Positions 1-11,000 of a stretch of 64,000 nucleotides of DNA are shown here, in pieces; position 1 is the stretch's first letter; each line of letters opens with the position of its first letter. The DNA is from Astropecten irregularis (Eukaryota; Echinodermata; Asteroidea; Paxillosida; Astropectinidae), in NCBI GenBank assembly GCA_963971285.1, contig OZ020256.1, positions 3,226,501-3,290,500 on the forward strand. The letters run 5' to 3'. Made by a program: the position numbers and the translations under genes. The notes under the pieces were generated by a model. The model was not told where the DNA came from. It saw only the letters and a program-made list of their open reading frames with translations, and searched no databases.

Positions 1-819
1 GAGCGCCAGCTGGTCTAAAAATAACCCTGTACATGTACACGCGTATACACTATGCGTGCGTGCAGTATGCATTGTATTATATTGTACACGATTGATATTG
101 CTGGACGACGCGATGGTTTATGAAGTGGACCCATCCATGCCTGTACATGTACATTGTACATAATTATGTACGTAAAGTAAACTACGTATAGGCCGTTGTG
201 GTATCTGCCCTCGAATTGTCTGCGTTGTGGGATATTTCAGGGAGCAAGAAAAAATCACTCCGTTTGATAGATTTTAAAACAATTAATGAAATTTTCCATG
301 CTGGCACGTCCACATTCCCGCAGTTTTTGTGAAAAAAAAATCGATTCAAATTTACCGATTGAAATCAGACCTAAAAGTAACCAACCACCACCCAGTCGGT
401 ACAGCCATGGAGGGTACAGCCACCGCCAAAGAGCAGCAGCAACATATGGACAATGACGAATTGCAGGAACAATATCCCAAAGTATTCATTATAACCCGAC
501 TTGTATGAAAAAAAATACAGCATTGTGTAATTCATTGCAGACCTATATTTTATGTGATATAGGGACTAATTTACCAAGTTTGAATTTCACTTTACTCGCA
601 GTATACGAGCCCCCACGTTGATATTTAGGCCTACGTCGTTATGGTCATTTTTGTAGAAAGTGAGGTTTATAATAATAGTATATTAGAAGATAAATACAAG
701 CTGATACACAGATACAGAGACTTGAAACTGAAAGTCACTTCTCATAAAATGAACTGTTTTTTTTACTGATAGCATTCACGTACGATCCAGCCCCATTCAA
801 CGTGCAGCCACTTTGTTTT

Positions 820-954
820 CCAAATGTGCGCATGCGCGAGTTTGTTACTGCGTGATCGACGGCTGTTTGACCTTGACAACGCAAGCCACGCCCACATAAA
901 CAACGAACCTTTACTCCATTTTAGCGCTCTTTTTGAAAAGTTTTACGCATTTTG
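820..954 (+). promoter_or_regulatory. putative promoter and non-coding first exon of the RAG1-like gene
   Basis: Directly upstream of the RAG1-like gene there is an NRF1-type palindrome (TGCGCATGCGCG, 827-838), an exact reverse-complement oestrogen-related-receptor/NR5A element (TGACCTTGA, 868-876) and a KLF/Sp1-type box (CCACGCCCAC, about 887-896). A strong splice donor (g|GTAAGT, intron starting at 955) follows, so the segment just before it is read as a 5' UTR exon whose intron ends at the AG at 1241-1242. NRF1 and CpG-type sites are typical of TATA-less housekeeping promoters. The transcription start is not determined; the site calls are motif matches only. Confidence 0.45.
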
Positions 955-1253
955 GTAAGTTGATTATGTTTACGAAGATATTGAAATGACGTTAAAAAAA
1001 ATAATTTGTTGATAAATCTATCGTTATAGATAAAAAAATTATGATAATCCGGTTGCTATGGTATGCTAAATCATACGTAATTAAAATGACAAAAGCTCAA
1101 CATTTGCAGACGTATAACTTTTTTCCTGAAGTTTTAATGTAGAAGCCATATAGCAAAACACAAAAACCAACAATTAAACTGTATTAACGCGTTTAGTTTA
1201 TTTTACTTGAAATATTTTTTTTTAATATGTGAATGATTTCAGGAGAAGATAAT

Positions 1254-4200
1254 ATGGATCACCATGCGTCCGCACTCGACGCACTCTGCCGTGTTTGCGG
1301 GAATCGTAATATGAGTGCAGGTGATAAAGCAAAGGGCAAATCAAAAGTAAAGATCACACCACAAATGCATGGAAGAATCCTGAGTATATTTTCATTAGAT
1401 GTCTCCCAGGATAATACAAATCAACACCCAATACATCTATGCCAATCATGCCTCTCAAAGACCGGGTACTCAAAAAAACATCCCCAAACAGCTCTACAAT
1501 GGCCAATGCATTTGAACGACCAGTGTGATGTTTGCACAAGTTTCAAAAAGCAATGCAAAGGTGGAAGACCAGTCAAGAAAAAGAGAGGCTCAGGAAGACC
1601 CCCAAAACGTCCTGATGACCCCCCAGCTGTTGATGAAGATCCAACAGATATGCAACAAGTTTTAGATAGACCTTTGACATCCCCCATCACTCAAGACATG
1701 GAGAAAGTTGCTACACACATCTTGAAGACGAAGCTACATCAGTCAAACAGCATGACAGCGACATTCAAAACAGGTGGCCAGGTACAAAAATAAGTTCATG
1801 TATTTTAAATAATGTATTTTTAAAAAATTATATATTACTCCATAAATCTTTCAGTTCATTTTTAGTTCAATATAGACTAAAATTAGTGGTTTAAAATTAC
1901 ACTTAAATTCAAATTCATGTTATGTGTATATCAAATTAAGTTCTTAAACTATTGCACAATTTGTACAAAATAAAATTTAAGTTTTCAAACAGCATGACAG
2001 CGACAATCAAAACAGGTGGCCAGGTACAAAAATAAGTTAAAATGTATTTTACAAAACTATATATTACTCCATAAATCTTTCAGTTCATTTAAAGTTCAAT
2101 ATAGACTAAAATTAGTGGTTTAAAATTACACTTAAATTCAAATTCATGTTATGTGTATATCAAATTAAGTTCTTAAACTACATGTATTGCACAATTTGTA
2201 CAAAATAATATTTTCAAAATCTATTTACAAAAATTGTTTTTAATTTACAGCCATTGGTAGCAGTTTGTTTGCCACATGCAAGGATTGAGACCCCTGCTGC
2301 CTCATCCACGACCTTAAAAAGAAGAGCAAGTGCACTGGACACAGTGAAAACTGTTCTTGGGGGTCATGACTCGGAGAAAACCCCTGTCTCGAAGCCAGTT
2401 CAAGAAAATGCTGCTTTGTCCATGAAGACCCATCTGGGGTTTTCATGGACAAAAAACAGAAAACTTAAAAGGTAGTGCTTGAATGCTTGTGGTTTTCTTT
2501 TTATCTATGAAGTTTGATTAATTTGAGGCATCTTTTTAAACACTGAAATCATTTACGTGTGTTATCATTTCATACAGGTGGCTTCATCAATATGGTGTAA
2601 CAACAGAAAGTGAACGAAAAATGCGACAACAACAAAAATCTATCATCGGAGACAACATTCATTGTGAATATCTACCCATGAAGGTTGCCGATGAAATCAA
2701 TGGGGGTACAATGACAAAAGATATCCCCTGTGTAGAAGTGAAGTCTCTGATTTCGAAGGTTCACCAACAACTGGACGAGTATGATAAGTAAGATGGAGTA
2801 ACTTAAAATTTTACCCTTAGTGTTACACATAGCAATTGTAATGATTACATTGATATGTACATGTAGAGCCATTGCTATTTACACTTTAAAACTTGTTTTA
2901 TCCAGGACTGGGCAGTTGACATGGCATGGCGGTCTCATCCCAAAACATGAAGTTTGGATAAAAGTAGGGGGCGACAAAGGTGGTCGAACTTTTAAGCAAA
3001 TGGTGCAGATTGCCAATGTTGAACATCCCAATGCTCCACGCCATACCATCGTTGTCTGCGCATTTGAGGCAACTGACAACCAGCAAAACCTTGACACTGG
3101 GCTCAAACGCTTCAAAGCACAAGTGGCTGAGTTGATGACTTCAACATGGAGGTAGGTCTTGCAATGTTCTTTTTCTGAACCTGAGAAGACAAAAGAATGT
3201 ATTTTCTACGTAAGCATGATGGATAACTTTTTTCAAACTCTTTCTTGCTCAGAGACTTCAAGTTCCGATTGTTTGTCTTCGGTGACTACGAGTACCTTAC
3301 TAAAATATATGGACTTACTGGACCAACTGGTATGTATATAATGTACTAGCTTTACGGGTATTTCCATTCATTTAAACCACATTAAAAATAATAAATAATT
3401 GAACTAAATATGTTTTAAAAATTAACAAAAATAAATGTTGGTCACAGGTCGTCACTGTTGTTTGTGGTGTGAAACATCACATACAGAAATGCAAGAGAGG
3501 GAAGAAAACAGGAAGAAGGAAAGTGTCCCACGAACTCTTGAGACATTAGACAGGTGCTTGAAGGCATTTCAAGCCATTGGCAGCATACAATCCAAGGCCA
3601 AACTGCATGGAAATGTGGTTCGAGAACCACTGATGCGAGTGCCTTTATCCCAGGTAAGTTAAATTAATTATGAAGTACACGGCGGTGTGTTTTGTATAAC
3701 AATAAAATATATACAATATTCAAACAAAATGCTAAAATTATTCCTTTTTCTCCATAGGTTTGCATTCCAGGGCTCCATATCAGCTTGGGGCTATTCCTAA
3801 AGCATTTCAAAAGCTTTGAGTCTGCCTGTCATGAGCTTGACATGGAGATGAGCTCTGAGATAACATCCAAACAGCTAGAAGATCATGCTGAGTTGTTTTC
3901 TGAAAACTTCAAAAAACTTGTGCAAAACACTCACCAGGCGAGGCATGCTGAATCACAGGCACAGGTGTTTGAGAACAACAGTCATGCGTTGATGTCGCAG
4001 CTCACAGCACTTGCCCTGCAGACAGAGCCATCTGACCCTAACGTGCAGTTTCTCGTTGAAACACATGCTGATAGTCTGGCAGAAAGAGACAGATTGGTAA
4101 GTTGGGAATAACGTTTTATTCAGCATGCCAATGATTACAAAGATGAGCATAATAATTTAAATTATTTATGATATTTCAGCTTTCCGAATCCAAGGTTCTG

Positions 4201-5064
4201 TGGCAGAGCAGAAAAGGCTCCCTAAAACCTGCCCAAGGACCTCTGGCAGGTCAGCTGGACAAAACTCTGAAAGAAATGAGAGTATGCCGCCAAGCGTACC
4301 ACGGAAACAGTTTCGTGGGCAACCATGTGCACAAGTGTTGTAAGGTACAGTATTTTTTTTGTAAAAACACACATGAACATGCACTACATGCAAAAGGCAC
4401 TTAACTTGTTAAGTCAAATGTTACAAATGCAATATTTTTACCTTGATTACTGTATGTATTTTCTTTGGCAATAGCCGGAGAACATCAAGATCCTCACCTC
4501 ATCAGTAGTGAAACTCGCTGAGACCATATGTCCGCAGATTGTGACAAATGTAGAAAGAGTCTCTTCCACGTACAGTACACTGTTTTCGAAGTTTGCTGCT
4601 TGCCATAACAAGTATAATTCTGCTGCTGTCATGACTGATGCAGATATTGACGAGCTTGGTGAGTACAAGACAAAACATGCATGTGCTTTCAAAAATGTCT
4701 TGAGGTTGCTAAAGAGTACTGTGCTTTCACATAGCTTTTCTTTTTTCAAAACAAAGAATTGGACATCACTGCCTACAGCATGTACTTTCGAGAAAAGTTT
4801 CCATCAGAAAGTTGTCCGCCTAAGCTCCACATGCTGGAAGAACATACAGTCCCCTTCATGAGGAAATGGAAAGTAGGACTTGGCTTCATGGGAGAGCAGG
4901 GTGGAGAAGGAGTGCACGCGAGACTGAACAACATCAGAAGTGACATCCGTGGCCTGAGTGATGACCTTTCCATTCTGAAGGCAGTGATGGTATCCCATTG
5001 GATTCAAACAAGTCCAATGTGCTGGGTTCCAGCTGAAGAAAAAGATCCAAAAGAAAAAAACTAG
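1254..5064 (+). CDS. RAG1-like / transposase-derived protein (827 aa, 10 coding exons)
   Basis: Coding exons: 1254-1781, 2251-2471, 2578-2787, 2906-3151, 3253-3329, 3448-3653, 3758-4096, 4180-4344, 4475-4658, 4757-5064. Every junction is GT-AG and every phase matches, giving 827 codons and a TAG stop. The ATG at 1254 is chosen because 1243 is the acceptor of the 5' UTR intron; the upstream in-frame ATG at 1233 lies in that intron. Residues 12-94 carry a RAG1-type N-terminal region (C12-x2-C15, HP-x3-C63-x2-C66, W83-x2-H86, C91-x2-C94), followed by a basic part with two GRP AT-hook-like cores (103-120). The core has GGDKGG (D343), FGDYEYL (D413), then C432-x2-C435, H750-x4-H755 and GEQGGE (E772/E776). 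In vertebrate RAG1 the second catalytic Asp is also 19 residues before the first zinc Cys, and the two zinc His are also 5 apart. Expected role: DNA binding and DDE-type nuclease or transposase. No RING domain was seen and no RAG2-like neighbour. It could be an active transposon gene or a domesticated one. Confidence 0.8.
1743..2219 (+). repeat. tandem duplication (~240 bp, two copies) spanning the end of coding exon 1 and its intron
   Basis: The block beginning CAAACAGCATGACAGCGAC at 1743 recurs at 1986 with a few substitutions and small indels. Each copy holds the last codons of the exon, the splice donor and about 190 bp of AT-rich intron. The second copy therefore carries a duplicate donor (near 2025) inside the intron. 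The upstream donor at 1782 keeps the reading frame to the next exon at 2251. Confidence 0.85.
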
Positions 5065-5250
5065 AAGTAGAGACCATTCCTGGATCCAATTAACAGAGGC
5101 AGAAAGTGGCAAGAGAAACCCAAATTGACGAATAAAACCGAAGGAAAGAAATAGCAATTATTATTGCTTTGACATGAATATTTGTTGCCATTATTTTGTG
5201 CTTTCTTTCTTTCATGTTGTTTACATTCCATTTTTTTGGTTTTTATAATA

Positions 5251-5256
5251 AATAAA
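5251..5256 (+). terminator. polyadenylation signal AATAAA of the RAG1-like gene
   Basis: A canonical AATAAA lies about 190 bp after the stop codon at 5064, in an AT-rich stretch. It is the first such hexamer after the gene. Confidence 0.5.
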
Positions 5257-5299
5257 AGATGAAATGAATAAAAAAATATTAGGGTTACAAAACAGTTAC

Positions 5300-7400
5300 A
5301 TAAAGCACTAAATCAGAACTGAGAAAGGTTGAAGGTGTACATGTAGGCCTACTCAGTGTTATTTATGATGGAACTTACCCACTACTTACGACGAGCATAC
5401 TTGCACTGTGCATGGCATGCAGCTTGACTTCCGGTCGTCCAGATCCTTGAGGGTAGGCCACGTTGAGTCTGCTTGATTCAGTTGAAGATCGTCATTTTCA
5501 TCAAATATAGTCGAACCCAAGCCCTACAATTATGCCTTTTGTTCAGTATGTGCAACATGTTTATTGCTGACATGTTCAATAATGTACGTAACCAAGATTA
5601 CGTACGTCACGTGTTCACTTTTTGGAGAAAAAATGTTCAGAAATGTCCGAAAATGACTGAGAAAAATGCGAGACTTCGGGGGCAAGCACCTCCGACAAAA
5701 ATATTTCGAGCATTTCAAATATACATGAAATAGCCGTTGGATAGTCTCTCCAACAAAATAGAATATAATTTTTTGCCGAGAAAACTTCCAATTTGTAAAT
5801 ATACGTCATAAAAATCCAGTATTTCGCGATTTCGTGTTTTAGGGTGTATTGCATGAGTTTTTTGTAATTAAAAAATTATAAGTAAAACATTATTCATTTT
5901 AAGTCTAAATGTGATTTACAACAAGTGAAAGAGGTCAAAAGAATGTGTCATTCATAAAAACTGGCATGCTTAGGTCACGACACTGGCACTTGATTGGCTT
6001 TTGAGCAGCATCGTTCATGCATTAATCATGAACGGTTTGTTGACCTTTTTAAATGCCCCAAATTTTGCGCATGCGCAGAACTAAACGGGCCCGTGAAACG
6101 TACGTGCATTGAATATACAGTTCATGTACTGTAGTTGTGCACAGCACGCACTGTACATGTACATAATACACAAAACGAATGTCGCCTAGCGACTGTGGCG
6201 CTCTACGCGCACAGAGATTGGCCGAGCGCTGTGCGTATCTAGGTAAACAGTAAACAGTATCTAGGTAAACAGTACGCGCGATGGTCCAATCAGAGAGATG
6301 TATTTGAATGACGCGGGCCCTGTCATGTCCGCGAACTTGACGAAGTGATTTCACTATGCACACAATGTTTTGTTTACAAAGTATTCTTCAGCGGATTGAT
6401 AGAAAGACGAGTCAAAGCTTGTTTCACTACACTGTATTACAATCATGTACATGTATATGGTACCAATTCACGTACACCTCACATAACCAGTTCAGCATGA
6501 ATACGCGCCGTGACAAACGTCAGATTTTGAGAGATTTTCCTTAGGCCTAAAATTCGTAGAATAAGATAGAAACAAACCTCAAAGACGTTCTAGAAAACCT
6601 CCTTTTTACCTAATTTCCTTACATTTCTTTGACATAATTGTCAACATAGTAAATCGATCGTTGATACTTTTCCTATCCAAAAATGCAAAAATCGATGTTG
6701 GAGTAATTTTTGCCGATTCGGCAACTTCAGACGCCGATTACGCGATATCGACAAATTGGGGAATTCATTTCGCTCCATTCACGGTGTCACTTGTCATTCA
6801 AAACCCTGTGCATTCCATAAACCCCAGTAAAGTTCAAGACTCTGAGTTTTTGTGGAAAAACATCAGCATTAGTAAAATAATAGTAATTTATGTCAAACTC
6901 GCACATGTAACAGATTCCCCTATCATATGGGGTTGGGTTAGGCTCTGCCTACAGATCCGCGAAGGATTCCACGATGACAACTGTAAAAAATAATGCCTAA
7001 TATTGTACTATTTGTACATGTACGTGTATTATTATACACCCCGAGTGCATGTACGCAATGCTACACGTGTGTCACGTTAACAGGGGGTGTAACGAGCCTT
7101 CCTAGAACAGCATAACAACATCGATAAAGCTACAGAGGGCGCTATTGTAAAAGTTGCTCTATTTTTTGACGAGCCTGCGCCTTTAAATATAAAGGGAAAC
7201 TTCCTTCCAAAAGATATTACATTGATCCGAAGATGGCAAATGCCTATGGAGCGCCATAATAATTACTTACGTTCATTTTACTTACGTAACACTAAACCAC
7301 CAGACATTATGGTTCATGCAGTAGCCTCAATTCCGATCCAATATCGCAGCGGGTACCGCAGTGATGAATTCCACTGAACACTTTTGCTCTCTTCATGGTG
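5300..7400. other. intergenic stretch between the RAG1-like gene and the aminotransferase array
   Basis: No coding region is supported here. The stretch contains many short tacatgtac-type palindromes. At 5985-6360 a promoter-like patch has a perfect NRF1 palindrome (TGCGCATGCGCA, 6066-6077), inverted and forward CCAAT boxes (near 6212 and 6284) and higher GC. I looked here for exon 1 of aminotransferase copy A and did not find it. Confidence 0.5.
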
Positions 7401-7626
7401 AAAATCAAGTCTGAAAAGCATGCATGTAAACAAATGCTGTGGAAGAATGTGTGGCCAGGCAATGTGGGTCTCATGTTAAATAAATAATGGTATATACGTG
7501 ACAATACATGCCGTCCAACTCCCATTATATATATTAGGTGACAATCAAATATAAGAACTATTAAGAAATACAACTTATAAGTTATAATCATCAAAATGAC
7601 CACAAGGAAAACTGAGTGAATTAATT

Positions 7627-7957
7627 TTAAAGGTAGCATTGGTAAGAAACCAAAACAGATTTACGTATAACTTACAGGGTATGAAGATGGTGATACTAGA
7701 AACATACCGTTAAAATGTTTCCGCCTGAAACGGTGTATTTATCCAGAAATTAGTAAAACAACGACCGAAAATCTTTTTGATCTTTTAAAAGATCAAAAAT
7801 AAAAGAGAAAAGACTGTGGCTGTTTTTCATTGGTTTCTCAAAATGTGGCCACCTTATGGGACTGAAATTTTCACAGATGACTGTTATTGTATCTTCCTTA
7901 TTTTTGCCCATGAATCTGTATTTTTTTGATACAAACCAAAATCTGATATTACCTTAA
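7627..7957 (+). mobile_element. TTAA-flanked MITE, copy 1
   Basis: Begins TTAAAGGTAG and ends ACCTTAA as an inverted terminal repeat. A central palindrome GATCTTTTAAAAGATC and the internal phrases AGAAACATACCGTTAAAATG and TATGGGACTGAAATTTTCAC are shared with the other copies. Length about 331 bp, no coding capacity. It sits just before exon 2 of copy A, at the same place as the copy at 19006 in gene C. Confidence 0.8.
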
Positions 7958-8019
7958 ATGCCATTGAAAAGTGAACAAAGAAAAATTGACTATACAGGAT
8001 TTTTGGTTTATGATTTCAG

Positions 8020-11000
8020 TGCGCTATGTACCTCCTAATGTGGATAAGTCTGCGGCTGCCGGATGTCCCAACCCCTGTGTATTTCCTATCAGGAGTGCCA
8101 CATTTGACATGAAGTAAGTTCAGAGGCGTAAGAGATATACGGTACAGGCATCTCTCTTCAAACTCTACTATACGGATGCCTTTGAATAATTGTCCCGAGT
8201 ATTTCAGATCTGTCCAGTTTGATAAGCCAAAGAAATGTAATAAATTGCAACAAAGTAATAATTACCAGCGGAACTTTGAGTGCATGGAGTAAGGAACTCG
8301 GTTATAAAAGATGATCAATCCCAGCAGGGTCGTTCACGAAGGCCGGAAGTCGCGGATGAAAAGAAAGAGGGATGTGGACAAGGTGATTTCTAATCTGAAA
8401 TGTAATGGGGAGGAGATAGGTGGAAGGAATGGAATAGGAGCAGGATATGGTCGCAACAAGTGTATTGGGAATGTTGTTCGGTTCCGTCATCCTTGGTCTT
8501 GCCTGAACCGTCTGCCGATTCGCAGGAAGCTAATTAAGCCCCAATTTTCTCACTGATATTGGCGATCGTCGATTTGAAGAATGGCAACTCTCGCCTCTTT
8601 TAAACGAAAGTAGGTAGCAGAACATCTGAAGTCACACGTACCTATCACCTCATAAGGCGATGTTCCTAGTACCTTTACATCAATCAGACCATGCAGCAAG
8701 ACACCGTACGGGCGTAGCCTACTTTAGACGGGTACTGTATTAGGGGAACCACCATTAATGCAAACCGTAACTCTTCATGCTCTGTTTTCATAGGGATGGT
8801 ATGCAAATTCACATCGCTGGTAAAGATATAGATGATGCCCAGCAGTATGGAGCAACAGACGGGTGAGATATTGCTGTGACATGACGTGACAGTCATTGAC
8901 GGAATCCATGATATTATACAATGCAGTTTGTGCGAACATGGACAATGTTAATTCCTTGTTCAAGCCCTGTCTACTCATATCGCTAGTGACTGCATCCAGC
9001 CCATTAAGATTTCCAAATGCTTGAGCAATAACGCCTCTCATCACCTCATACCCTTATTGCGAAAAGAGGGTATATAGCGTGAGTAAGTGAGCAATGAGTT
9101 TGATTTGTGATTTGGATCTGGGTCAAGCCTGATCTACATGTGTATTTTATTTCAGATACGAACCGCTGGTGAATCTTCTGTACAACATGCAGTGTGAGGA
9201 GCATCATCCTCCCACGTCATGTCAGGTCATGGGACCAAGTCAGATGAAACTGATCATGTCTCCAGGAGCACAAATGGCACTATCAACGGTAAATCATTAT
9301 TCACATTGGAATTCGTCGGCAGAGGGCGCTGAATTAAATCTGACTTACCTGGACCTGTGTGGACTCTTGGTGACAGCAGACTCACCTGGACCTGTGTGGA
9401 CTCTTGGTGGCAGCAGACACGATCTTGTTTCAGACGGCAGACCTTTCTTTTGCAGCGTGGGAGCCTGAGTTTTTGCAAACCAATGTTGCAGAAGGCAACG
9501 GTGACCTCCTCGGTGCAAATACAACTGGGGAAAAAAAATTCAGCATAGAAATTAATCAAAACAATGGAAATTGATGCTTTACTGCTACCGTAACAGTCTT
9601 AAAGAGGATCTTCATCACTCAACAAACCTCGCTTTGTTTGTTTTTTTTTTTTTTTTTTAGAACTATAATCATTAAATTACTTGACATGAGAAAAAATGTT
9701 TTTATCTCACACTGAATGCAGAAAGAGAGTCTTTTGATGCGTTTTCTCTCAACAAGCTCAACCCGCAAACTACCCCAAAATTAAAACTGTCTGAATTTCG
9801 TCATTGGGGGCAGCAGACAAATCTGTGTGATTTCGTGACGTCACATTACGGAGCATTTTCATTCTTGCACCGAGTGACATACACTGACAATGCAATCGTC
9901 TTTTCTCTCGGTATTATAGATTCTGTTGATGTGTGCCCAGGATGATATCCCACTCTTGATGGACATTCCCAATTTCTCTATCGTTTCGGCACCATCAGTG
10001 GTATGTAGTTACGGGTAATATTCAACAGAAACATAACTATTTTTCTGTTTACATTAATCATAATGATGAGCCATGTTATTCAGGTTTCATCCATGCGTTT
10101 AGGCCTATGCTCTAAATGTTCACTGTGCGATTTCTATCTTTCGTTTTGTTTACAGAAAACATATCATAAAGTACAGTGCATTTCTTGAAGGGAAAGTCTT
10201 AAGTAATTAAAACGGACACTGTACAATTAACGTCAGGATGTGACAACAAGCTTAAGTTGTTACAGTTATTGTGTAAGGTTTTTTTTCCTCAATATTTTGT
10301 TTATACATCTAGGTTGGCCTTACACGTCAGGTAATAGGCGTGGAAAATGATGCTGAGGGCACCAGCGCATCAAGCTTACGCAAAATCCTGTCAAAATGGA
10401 CGCCGCAAGACGCCCAAAATCCAAAGTGAGTTACTCAGTTACACAAAATGGACATAGTTACTCACCGATGATCCGTTAATGCCAACTTGGTAAAGTTACT
10501 GTGAGGGTACCTGTACATTATTCTTGTCTGCAGTATGACAAAACTAGTTCTGAAAGTTACCGAAGATTTATATTCAAGACAATGATAACAATGTTCACGC
10601 CACCGCGAATGAATGTTGGTTATATATGAATGACAAACAATAGGAACCTATAGTTCGCTCTGGAAGCGTCTGGTGATATGACAACGCCTGACAGATTGTT
10701 GGTTCTTATGGGCCTAAACGTCGCTTCAGTAGTACTCCTCTAAGGGAGTATAAACTAGTCATGGTTTTCAAACCAATACCAGTGCAGTATAATTGCTTAA
10801 TACCCAAATGTGAATACCCGGTGTCCCGGAATAGGTTGTCCGTACATGCTAGGTGAACCAGGTAAGGTTGATAGTACGTCACACCAGGCACGTGCAGAGC
10901 AAACGAACTTTATAGGGTGCATTCGTTTAGCTCCTTCGGGTCGACACCAGTCAACCTCGTCCCCATTCTCTCGCTTGTTTTATGCAGTAAAACACGACCA

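Noticed and set aside
407..508. 33-codon ORF with good start context (MEGTATAKEQQQHMDNDELQ...) upstream of the RAG1-like gene
   Set aside because: Its only donor-like site is weak and out of phase with the next exon; it ends in a stop and no family is recognised.
2340..5410. RSS-heptamer-like CACAGTG (2340-2346) and CACTGTG (5404-5410) near the RAG1-like gene
   Set aside because: The first is inside coding sequence, and no properly spaced nonamer or matching terminal repeat was found; heptamers occur often by chance.
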